From NCBI GenBank assembly GCA_036564245.1, contig DATCKU010000054.1, positions 1-64,000 of the forward strand: a stretch of DNA of 64,000 nt, read 5' to 3'. The position numbers and the translations under genes are program-made. Of this stretch, positions 8,044 through 15,809 are shown one piece after another (within the stretch, counting starts at the first letter, position 1; each line of letters opens with the position of its first letter). The notes beneath the pieces are model-generated. The model did not search any database. It was not told where the DNA came from and saw only the letters and a list, made by a program, of their open reading frames with translations. The stretch comes from Thermasporomyces sp036564245 (GTDB taxonomy: Bacteria > Actinomycetota > Actinomycetes > Propionibacteriales > Actinopolymorphaceae).

Positions 8044-9249
8044 ATGACGATGCACCACGCATTGACCACCCAGGAACGGCTCGCTGAACTCGATCTCGAC
8101 CAACTGCGCCAGCTCGTCGGCCTCGTCGACTATGACCCGGCATCCGATCCCTTTCCCGTGCTCGGATGGGATGCCGTGGTCTGGGCGGTGGGCAACGCCA
8201 CCCAGGCTGCTCTGGTCTTTCAGAACGTCTACGGGATGGAGCTCGTCGCGTACTCCGGTCCGGAAACCGGCAACCCTGATCACTGTTCGTACGTCCTGCG
8301 CAGCGGCGCCGTCCGGTTCGTGCTCAACGGCGCGGTCGACCCGGCGAGCCCACTCGCAGACCACCATCGCAAGCACGGCGACGGTGTCATCGACATCGCG
8401 CTCGAAGTGCCTGACGTCGACGCCTGCGTAAACCATGCGCGCAGCCAGGGTGCCACCATCCTCGCCGAGCCGCATGACCTCACTGACGAGCACGGCACGG
8501 TACGCCTTGCCGCGATCGCGACCTACGGTGAGACCCGGCACACGCTCGTCGATCGTTCCCGTTACACCGGGCCGTATCTTCCTGGCTACGTCGCCAGGAC
8601 GTCGAACATCGCAAGGCCCGCGGATGCTCCGAAGCGGCTGTTCCAAGCTCTCGATCACGCGGTGGGCAACGTCGAGCTCGGCGCCATGGACAAGTGGGTG
8701 GACTTCTACAACCGCGTCATGGGGTTCACGAACATGGCGGAGTTCATCGGCGATGACATCGCCACGGAGTACTCCGCTCTCATGAGCAAGGTGGTCGCCA
8801 ACGGCAATCGTCGGGTGAAGTTCCCGCTCAACGAGCCGGCTGCCGGCAAGCGGCGCTCACAGATCGACGAGTATCTCGAGTTCTACTGCGGGCCCGGCGT
8901 CCAGCACCTCGCACTGGCTACGAACGACATCCTCACCACCGTCGACACGCTGCGCGCTCGTGGCGTGGAGTTCCTGGACACACCGGACTCCTACTACACC
9001 GACCCGCAGCTGCGCGCCCGGATCGGAGAAGTACGGGTACCGATCGAAGAGCTGCAACGCCGTCGCATCCTCGTCGACCGCGACGAGGACGGCTACTTGC
9101 TGCAGATCTTCACGAAGCCGATCGGCGATCGGCCAACGGTATTCTTCGAGTTCATCGAGCGCCATGGATCGCTGGGGTTCGGCAAAGGAAACTTCCAAGC
9201 GCTCTTCGAGGCAATCGAGCGCGAGCAGGCGAAACGAGGGAATCTCTGA
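8044..9249 (+). CDS. hppD: 4-hydroxyphenylpyruvate dioxygenase
   Basis: This Fe(II) enzyme of 401 residues turns 4-hydroxyphenylpyruvate into homogentisate with loss of CO2. It consists of two vicinal-oxygen-chelate domains. The iron ligands are seen as H205 (LDHAVGNVELG), H288 (GPGVQHLALATNDI) and E369 (FFEFIERHG). The C-terminal GFGKGNFQALFEAIEREQ is the family gating helix. It opens the tyrosine-degradation operon: its stop overlaps the hmgA start (TGATG). The start ATG has a strong GGGAGGG site. It may be controlled by the divergent Lrp regulator. Confidence 0.96.
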   Translation: MTMHHALTTQERLAELDLDQLRQLVGLVDYDPASDPFPVLGWDAVVWAVGNATQAALVFQNVYGMELVAYSGPETGNPDHCSYVLRSGAVRFVLNGAVDPASPLADHHRKHGDGVIDIALEVPDVDACVNHARSQGATILAEPHDLTDEHGTVRLAAIATYGETRHTLVDRSRYTGPYLPGYVARTSNIARPADAPKRLFQALDHAVGNVELGAMDKWVDFYNRVMGFTNMAEFIGDDIATEYSALMSKVVANGNRRVKFPLNEPAAGKRRSQIDEYLEFYCGPGVQHLALATNDILTTVDTLRARGVEFLDTPDSYYTDPQLRARIGEVRVPIEELQRRRILVDRDEDGYLLQIFTKPIGDRPTVFFEFIERHGSLGFGKGNFQALFEAIEREQAKRGNL

Positions 9250-10448
9250 TGCCGTACTACCGCCGAGTGGGCGAGGTACCCCCGAAACGTCATACGCAGT
9301 TCCGTCAACCAGACGGAAGCCTCTACCGTGAAGAGTTGATGGGCGAAGAGGGATTCTCCTCGGATTCTTCGTTGCTCTACCACATCGGTGTCCCATCGGC
9401 GATCGTCGACTCCCAACCGTGGGACGTGGGCGATCGCAGCACTGCGCCGAACCATCCGTTGATGCCGCGGCATCTGAAGCTGCACGAGTTGTTCGAGAAC
9501 GCCGAGTGGAAGTCGTACAACCCGGTGACGGATCGACGTCTGGTGTTGGGCAACTCCGACGTACGAATCTGCTACGTGTGGGCAGGCCAGCCATCGCCGT
9601 ACTACCGCAACGCCCTCGGCGACGAGTGTGTCTACATCGAGGCAGGTGAAGCGAAGGTCGAGACGGTGTTCGGCGTCCTGACCGCACGCCAGGGCGACTA
9701 CGTGATCATTCCACGGGCGACCACGCATCGTTGGGTGCCCGAAGGGGACACCCCGCTTCAGGCGTACTGCATCGAGGCCAACTCCCACATCGGCCCGCCG
9801 CCGAAGTACCTGTCGCGGTTCGGTCAGTTCCTCGAGCATTCGCCGTACTGTGAACGGGACCTGCACGGCCCGACCGAGCCGTTCGTCTGTGAAGGCAGCG
9901 ATGTCGAGGTGCTCGTCCTGCACCGCGGCCCTGGACCGTCCGGCATCGCCGGCACGCGGATGGTCTACGCCACGCATCCCTTCGATGTCGTCGGCTGGGA
10001 CGGGTGTCTCTATCCGTACACCTTCAACGTCGCCGACTTCGAGCCGATCACCGGACGAGTGCATCAACCGCCGCCGGTGCACCAGACCTGGCAGGGGACG
10101 AACTTCGTCGTGTGTACGTTCTGCCCCCGCAAGGTCGACTACCACCCGCTGGCGATTCCCGTGCCCTACTACCACTCCAACGTCGACTCCGACGAGGTGA
10201 TGTTCTACGTCGGCGGCGACTACGGCGCACGGAAGGGATCCGGCATCGGGCTCGGTTCGATCTCGCTGCATCCGGGTGGGTACGCACACGGACCCCAGCC
10301 AGCCGCGATCGAGGCGTCGCTCGGCGTGCAGGAGGTCGACGAGCTCGCCGTCATGGTCGACACGTTCCGACCGCTCGAGCTCGGGGAAGCCGCCATTGCC
10401 AGCGACGACGGCGCCTACGCGTGGACCTGGGCCGGCGGCCGGAGGTGA
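9249..10448 (+). CDS. hmgA: homogentisate 1,2-dioxygenase
   Basis: This 399-residue protein opens the homogentisate ring to maleylacetoacetate with a non-haem iron centre. Cupin features include GDYVIIPRATTHRWVPEGD. The C-terminal metal-site region, HPGGYAHGPQPAAIEAS and VDELAVMVDTFRPL, is typical of the family. The start overlaps the hppD stop by one base and its own stop overlaps the fahA start by four, so the three enzymes are translationally coupled. Confidence 0.94.
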   Translation: MPYYRRVGEVPPKRHTQFRQPDGSLYREELMGEEGFSSDSSLLYHIGVPSAIVDSQPWDVGDRSTAPNHPLMPRHLKLHELFENAEWKSYNPVTDRRLVLGNSDVRICYVWAGQPSPYYRNALGDECVYIEAGEAKVETVFGVLTARQGDYVIIPRATTHRWVPEGDTPLQAYCIEANSHIGPPPKYLSRFGQFLEHSPYCERDLHGPTEPFVCEGSDVEVLVLHRGPGPSGIAGTRMVYATHPFDVVGWDGCLYPYTFNVADFEPITGRVHQPPPVHQTWQGTNFVVCTFCPRKVDYHPLAIPVPYYHSNVDSDEVMFYVGGDYGARKGSGIGLGSISLHPGGYAHGPQPAAIEASLGVQEVDELAVMVDTFRPLELGEAAIASDDGAYAWTWAGGRR

Positions 10449-11620
10449 GCACGATCCCGATCCCGGAGGGCTCGCTCTTCGGGCCGGACAACCTGCCCTA
10501 CGGCGTCTTCTCCACCCCCGGAACGGCCCCACGTGTCGGCGTACGAGTCGGGGAGCACGTCCTTGACCTCGGCGTGGCGCTGGGCGACGACGTCTTCGCT
10601 CGTCCTTCGCTGAATGCCTTCATGGCCCAGGGCATCGACCGGTGGGCGGAGGTTCGCCGGCAAGTTGCCGATCTCGTGGTGAGCGACGTGCCCGACGCCG
10701 CGCTCCACCCCGTCGCCGAGGTGCAGATGCACCTGCCGATCGAGGTCGGCGACTACGTCGACTTCTACGCGTCGGAGCACCATGCGTCCAACCTCGGCCG
10801 GATCTTGCGTCCCAACTCCTCGCCCCTGCTGTCGAACTGGAAGCACCTGCCCGTCGGGTATCACGGCCGCTCCGGCACCGTCGTCGTGTCGGGAACCGAC
10901 ATCGTGCGCCCCTGCGGGCAGTACCTCACGCCCGAGAGCGACTCCCCGGTCTTCGGCCCGTCGCGCCGCTTGGACGTCGAGGCCGAGGTGGGCTTCATCG
11001 TCGGAGTGCCGTCACCACTCGGCACGCGGGTGTCGGTGGAGGAGTTCGCCGAGCGGGTCTTCGGCGTGGTCTTGGTCAACGACTGGTCCGCCCGCGACAT
11101 CCAGGCCTGGGAGTACGTCCCGCTCGGGCCGTTCCTCGGCAAGAGCTTCGCCACGTCGATCTCGGCGTGGGTGGTGCCGCTGCTCGCTCTGGACGCGGCC
11201 CGAGTGACACGGCCGGCGCAGCAGCCGACACCGCTTGCGTACCTTCACGAGAAGCAACCATGGGGGCTGGACATCGATCTCGAGGTGCGCTGGAACGGCC
11301 AGCTGGTCTCCCGCCCGCCCTACCGCGAAATGTACTGGTCACCGGCCCAGATGCTGGCCCACCTCAGCGTCAACGGGGCGGCGACCCGCACCGGCGACCT
11401 GTACGCTTCAGGCACCGTCTCCGGGCCAGGAAAAGATCAACGCGGCTCGTTCATGGAGCTCACGTGGGGTGGCGAGGAACCCCTCGACGTCGGCGGCAGG
11501 CCGAGCACCTTCCTGGAGGACGACGACGAGGTCGTGATCTCGGCGACCGCGCCGGCGGCAGGCGGTGGCCGCCTCGGGTTCGGTGAGGTACGCGGCAGAG
11601 TGCTGCCGGCGCGGACCTGA
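10445..11620 (+). CDS. fahA: fumarylacetoacetase
   Basis: This enzyme of about 391 residues cleaves fumarylacetoacetate to fumarate and acetoacetate. Family features are DYVDFYASEHHASNLGR with the catalytic histidine region, metal-site acids in EAEVGFIVG, and NDWSARDIQAWEYVPLGPF followed by GKSFATSISAW. The frame is open from 10004, but the true start is GTG 10445, which overlaps the hmgA TGA as GTGA. No maleylacetoacetate isomerase gene lies in the operon; that step must be encoded elsewhere or be spontaneous. Confidence 0.93.
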   Translation: MSTIPIPEGSLFGPDNLPYGVFSTPGTAPRVGVRVGEHVLDLGVALGDDVFARPSLNAFMAQGIDRWAEVRRQVADLVVSDVPDAALHPVAEVQMHLPIEVGDYVDFYASEHHASNLGRILRPNSSPLLSNWKHLPVGYHGRSGTVVVSGTDIVRPCGQYLTPESDSPVFGPSRRLDVEAEVGFIVGVPSPLGTRVSVEEFAERVFGVVLVNDWSARDIQAWEYVPLGPFLGKSFATSISAWVVPLLALDAARVTRPAQQPTPLAYLHEKQPWGLDIDLEVRWNGQLVSRPPYREMYWSPAQMLAHLSVNGAATRTGDLYASGTVSGPGKDQRGSFMELTWGGEEPLDVGGRPSTFLEDDDEVVISATAPAAGGGRLGFGEVRGRVLPART

Positions 11621-11743
11621 CCGCATCGGTGACGGATTCCGGCAGCTCCTCCGTGGCTACTAGCGCGAGACCGGGCACAACCGTGACGATGAGACGAGAG
11701 GAAAGACCTCGAGGGCACCGGCGATCGCCATCGGAGGACTCGC

Positions 11744-13477
11744 ATGGCTGCACCCACCAACGCTCGACCGACCGCCACGCAGATCTACCGGGAGGCCCGC
11801 GACTTCCTGCTCGCGCACCTGGACGACTACCACACCGCGGAACGCGATTTCGCGTGGCCTCAGTTCGACGGCACGTTCAACTGGGCGACGGACTGGTTCG
11901 ACCACATCGCACGCGACGAGTCGTCGGCCTCGCGAGACCGCACGGCCCTGTGGATCGTCGAGGAGGACGACACCGAGCGCTCGCTCACCTTCTCCGAGCT
12001 CGCGTTCCGCTCCGATCAAGTCGCCGCCTGGCTGGAAGCGCAGGGCGTCACCCGTGGCGACCGCGTGCTCCTCATGCTCGGCAACCAGGTCGAGCTCTGG
12101 GAGTCGATGCTCGCCATCATGAAGCTCGGCGCGATCATCGTCCCGACCACGACCCTGCTCGGTCCTGCGGACCTCACCGACCGGATCACCCGCGGCGAGG
12201 TGAGCCACGTCATCGTCAACAGCGCGGACACGCCACGGTTCGACGACGTGCCGGGCGACTACACACGGATCTGCGTGGGGACGGACGGAGTGCCTGCGGG
12301 CTGGCGTTCGTACGTCGACGCGTACCAGAGAACCGACCCACCCCGTCGTACGGCCGTGACTGCGCCCGACGACACCCTGTTGCTCTACTTCACATCGGGC
12401 ACCACCAGCAAACCCAAGCTGGTGCGCCACACCCAGGTGAGCTACCCGGTGGGCCACATGTCCACGATGTACTGGCTCGGTCTCGAGCCCGGTGACATCC
12501 ACCTCAACGTCAGTTCGCCCGGATGGGCAAAGCACGCGTGGAGCAGCTTCTTCGCTCCGTGGATCGCCGAGGCGACCATCTTCGTCTACAACTACACGCG
12601 CTTCGACGCCGCAGCACTGCTGCGTCAGATCCACCGCGCGAAGGTCACCAGCATGTGCGCACCACCGACGGTGTGGCGCATGCTGATCCAGGCCGACCTG
12701 TCCGGCGGACCGGGTGAGCTGCGGAAGGTGGCAGCCGCAGGCGAGCCGCTCAACCCCGAAGTGATCGAGCACGTGCGTCGACACTGGAATCTCACGATCC
12801 GCGACGGCTACGGCCAGACCGAAACCTCAGCTCAGATTGGGAATTCGCCAGGTCAGGAGGTCAAGCCCGGCTCCATGGGGCGTCCCCTGCCGGGCATGAG
12901 TGTCGTACTGGTCGACCCGGTGACCGGCCAGCCATCCGACGAAGGCGAGATCTGCCTCGATCTTTCCAGGCGTCCGGCCTGCCTGATGTCGGGCTACCTC
13001 GGAGATCCGTCGCTGGACGCAGAGGCCATGGCAGGCGGCTACTACCACACCGGTGACTTGGCCGAACGGGATGCGGACGGCTACATCACCTACGTCGGGC
13101 GTACGGACGATGTGTTCAAGGCGTCCGACTACAAGGTTTCGCCGTTCGAGCTCGAAAGCGTCCTGCTCGAGCATCCCGCGGTGGCGGAGGCGGCAGTCGT
13201 ACCAGCACCCGATCCGGTACGCCTCGCTGTGCCGAAGGCGTACGTCGCCCTGGCGGCCGGCCACGCGGCGGACGAGAAGACCGCGGCATCGATCTTGTCG
13301 TACGCACGCGAGCGTCTGCCCGCATACAACCGGGTGCGTCGCATCGAGTTCGTCGAGGCGCTACCGAAGACGATCTCCGGCAAGATCCGGCGTGTGGAGC
13401 TGCGGGAACGGGAGACGAAGCTCGCCGCAGACGGAGAACGGCCTCCGGGAGAGTTCCGAGAGGACATCCTGTCCTGA
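11744..13477 (+). CDS. AMP-forming acyl-CoA synthetase
   Basis: This 577-residue adenylate-forming enzyme resembles medium-chain acyl-CoA synthetases. It shows the P-loop YFTSGTTSKPKLV, the A5 motif DGYGQTE, A7 YYHTGD and the catalytic lysine motif PKTISGKIRR near the C-terminus. It begins 123 bp after fahA on the same strand, so it could share the operon. It may activate acetoacetate, the tyrosine-pathway product, or an aromatic or short-chain acid; neither is proven. The spacer 11621-11743 shows no clear terminator. Confidence 0.88.
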   Translation: MAAPTNARPTATQIYREARDFLLAHLDDYHTAERDFAWPQFDGTFNWATDWFDHIARDESSASRDRTALWIVEEDDTERSLTFSELAFRSDQVAAWLEAQGVTRGDRVLLMLGNQVELWESMLAIMKLGAIIVPTTTLLGPADLTDRITRGEVSHVIVNSADTPRFDDVPGDYTRICVGTDGVPAGWRSYVDAYQRTDPPRRTAVTAPDDTLLLYFTSGTTSKPKLVRHTQVSYPVGHMSTMYWLGLEPGDIHLNVSSPGWAKHAWSSFFAPWIAEATIFVYNYTRFDAAALLRQIHRAKVTSMCAPPTVWRMLIQADLSGGPGELRKVAAAGEPLNPEVIEHVRRHWNLTIRDGYGQTETSAQIGNSPGQEVKPGSMGRPLPGMSVVLVDPVTGQPSDEGEICLDLSRRPACLMSGYLGDPSLDAEAMAGGYYHTGDLAERDADGYITYVGRTDDVFKASDYKVSPFELESVLLEHPAVAEAAVVPAPDPVRLAVPKAYVALAAGHAADEKTAASILSYARERLPAYNRVRRIEFVEALPKTISGKIRRVELRERETKLAADGERPPGEFREDILS

Positions 13478-13543
13478 CCACGGACGCCGCGGATCCAGCT
13501 CTCGCCGACAGTCGATGCCGGCTTCGTCCCGCGTGCGACACCT

Positions 13544-15277
13544 ATGGTGGGTGACGTGGAAAGGCCCGAACCGCCGCGAAAGCCCGGGCGAGTGAGCCAG
13601 GCGTTCGCCGTGTCGACGACGGCTGTCCGGGACGCCTGGCAGCGTGCGGCGCACCTTTTCACGCGGATCACACCAGTCGTCACCGTGCTGCGAAACGGCT
13701 GCGCGGCCATATTCGTTCGCCTGCGTCGTCCGGCCATCGTCCTGGGTGTCGCCGCTCTCGCCACCGGTGGTGCGTGGGTGGGCATGGTGGCGCTGGGACA
13801 GTCGGCCCATACCGTCGGGCCGGTCGAGACGACGATGCGGTTCGAACCGTCGTGGCAAGGCGAGTCGGTCGTATCGCTCCCACCACTCGGAACCCTGGAG
13901 CTCGACACCCATGTGGGTCCGATCCGGCTGCACGTGAACGTCGACGGGGTCAACCAGGAAGCTGCGAAGCGCCTGGTCGAGCGCGGCGCCACGCTCGCCA
14001 CGCTCCAGGAGGTGATCCTGGAGGACGTACGGACCGGCATGTACGCAGCGGCAGCGCGTGCCGTGCTTGCCGGCATGGTGGGCGCGGTGGCTGTGACCCT
14101 CCTTGTGACACGTCGGTTCCTCCCGACCCTGGTTGCCGCTGGCGGGTCGGCGATCGGGCTCCTGGCGGTGTTCGGGCTTGCGGGCGCGACACTGGATCCG
14201 CGGGCGGTGACCGAGCCGAAGTACACCGGCCTTTTGACCGAAGCACCGGCGCTGGTCGGAAACGCCCGTGACGTGGCGGAGAACTTCAACGCGTACTCCG
14301 ACGAGCTGGTACGCCTGGTCACCAACGTCACTCAGCTGTACGACGTGACGTCGACGTTGCCGGCGTACGAACCTCAGGAGGAAACCATTCGACTCCTGCA
14401 CATCTCTGACCTGCATCTGGGCGAACATGCGTGGGACATCATCCGGTCGATCGTGCGCCAGTACTCCATCGACCTGATCGTCGACTCCGGCGACACCACC
14501 GACCACGGTCTGCCGGCTGAGAACTACTACTTCACCAGACCGATCCGTGATCTTCGAATTCCGTACGTCTGGGTGCGGGGCAACCACGACTCGCTCGTCA
14601 CCGAGCGGGCCATGCGGCGGATCCCGAACGTCGTCGTCCTGGACGGGAAGGTCAAGACAGTCAAGGGAATCCGCTTCCTCGGTGCCGGCGACCCGCGCTT
14701 CACACCGGCGTGGCGGAGGGTGGTGCCGGACTCGGATGCTGAGGCCGTTGCCGAGCAGGCCATGGCCCTGGCCCGCGTAGCGGAGGCCGCCAAAGATCCC
14801 GTCGACGCGATCGTCTTTCACGACAGCACCGGAGCGGCCTTCTTCGACGGCCATGCGCCACTGCTGCTCACGGGACACGGGCATGAACAGCTCACCGCCG
14901 TCTTGCCCAAGGGCAGCCGGCTCATGCAGGAAGGGACGACCGGTGGTGCCGGCATGCGTGCGTTGAAGTACGACGAACCGCAACCGGTGCAGCTCTCTGT
15001 CCTCTACCTCGATCCTCGCACGCAGGAGCTGCAAGCCTGGGACAGCATCACGCTGGGCGGCCTCGGCCTCACGTCCGCCCGGATCGAACGTCACCAGGTG
15101 ACTCCTGCGGAGGAACCTACGAGTCCGCCGAGCCCTGTGCCTACACCATCGGGCCCCGTGCCGACGACTCCCCTCACGACGCCAACGGTCACCAGGATCC
15201 CCTCGCCCATGCCGACGCCACCGTTGCCGACCTCGGAATCGCCCACATCGCCAACGAGCGCGGCCGGCGCGGAATAG
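13544..15277 (+). CDS. membrane-anchored metallophosphoesterase
   Basis: The 577-residue protein has a hydrophobic segment at about 66-88, then a loop of about 75 residues, then a pair of hydrophobic segments at about 165-215. The calcineurin-like phosphoesterase domain starts near residue 283: D289/H291 (SDLHLG), SGDTTDHG, GNHD at 346-349 and GHGH at 444-447. These are the dinuclear metal ligands. The last 50 residues are a Pro/Thr/Ser tail, typical of wall-spanning linkers. The catalytic domain is probably outside the membrane. It is immediately followed, in the same frame and after one TAG, by a Nudix reading frame. Confidence 0.85.
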   Translation: MVGDVERPEPPRKPGRVSQAFAVSTTAVRDAWQRAAHLFTRITPVVTVLRNGCAAIFVRLRRPAIVLGVAALATGGAWVGMVALGQSAHTVGPVETTMRFEPSWQGESVVSLPPLGTLELDTHVGPIRLHVNVDGVNQEAAKRLVERGATLATLQEVILEDVRTGMYAAAARAVLAGMVGAVAVTLLVTRRFLPTLVAAGGSAIGLLAVFGLAGATLDPRAVTEPKYTGLLTEAPALVGNARDVAENFNAYSDELVRLVTNVTQLYDVTSTLPAYEPQEETIRLLHISDLHLGEHAWDIIRSIVRQYSIDLIVDSGDTTDHGLPAENYYFTRPIRDLRIPYVWVRGNHDSLVTERAMRRIPNVVVLDGKVKTVKGIRFLGAGDPRFTPAWRRVVPDSDAEAVAEQAMALARVAEAAKDPVDAIVFHDSTGAAFFDGHAPLLLTGHGHEQLTAVLPKGSRLMQEGTTGGAGMRALKYDEPQPVQLSVLYLDPRTQELQAWDSITLGGLGLTSARIERHQVTPAEEPTSPPSPVPTPSGPVPTTPLTTPTVTRIPSPMPTPPLPTSESPTSPTSAAGAE

Positions 15278-15622
15278 GACCAGCGGCCTCCCGACGCCGG
15301 TCGCACCAAGGCACCGCCTCGTCACATCCTCTGTGCCGGAGCGCTCGTCGCCCAGGCGGGTCGCTACCTCCTCGTCCGGGAGGCACGCGGTCGACACGCT
15401 GGATGGTGGGGAATCCCCTGGGGCTTCGTCGATGATGGCGAGCTTCCCCATGTGGCGGCCGAACGTGAGTGCCTCGAGGAAGCGGGAATCCATGTCACCG
15501 AGCGCTGGTGCCAGTGGCTGATCCAACAAGATCTCAGGGGTCTCGCACCGATTCGGCACTCAGACGACGATCCGTACGCCCAACCCGCCTGGCTGGCACC
15601 GGCTCCCGTGCCGACGAGTTAG
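15278..15622 (+). pseudogene. Nudix hydrolase reading frame with no start codon
   Basis: This 114-codon open stretch begins right after the TAG of the metallophosphoesterase and in its frame. It contains a complete Nudix box at 15422-15490: it opens GFVDDGELP and ends RECLEEAGI, fitting Gx5Ex7REUxEExGU. An upstream beta strand (HILCAGALVAQAGRYLLVREA) is also normal. No ATG, GTG or TTG exists before the middle of the box. It is either a gene that lost its start, a C-terminal domain cut off by a nonsense change, or a readthrough extension. Pseudogene is the cautious label. Confidence 0.6.
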
Positions 15623-15809
15623 ATCGATTGAGTGAGATCGATTTCTGTGAGACAGCGATCGGTCCTTCCGTACGACCGGCGCGCCGATCCCCGCGACGTT
15701 TGTGACACCGCGGTCGACGGGAGCCACTCTCGCGATCACGAAGGATTGCGGCTGCGGTCGTTCGACCCAGTTGCGGGCACGAACATCCCGACATGGGAGG
15801 CTCAGTGGT

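Noticed and set aside
13361..15559. 732-codon minus-strand frame opposite the metallophosphoesterase
   Set aside because: Composition-driven shadow of the metal-binding enzyme on the plus strand.
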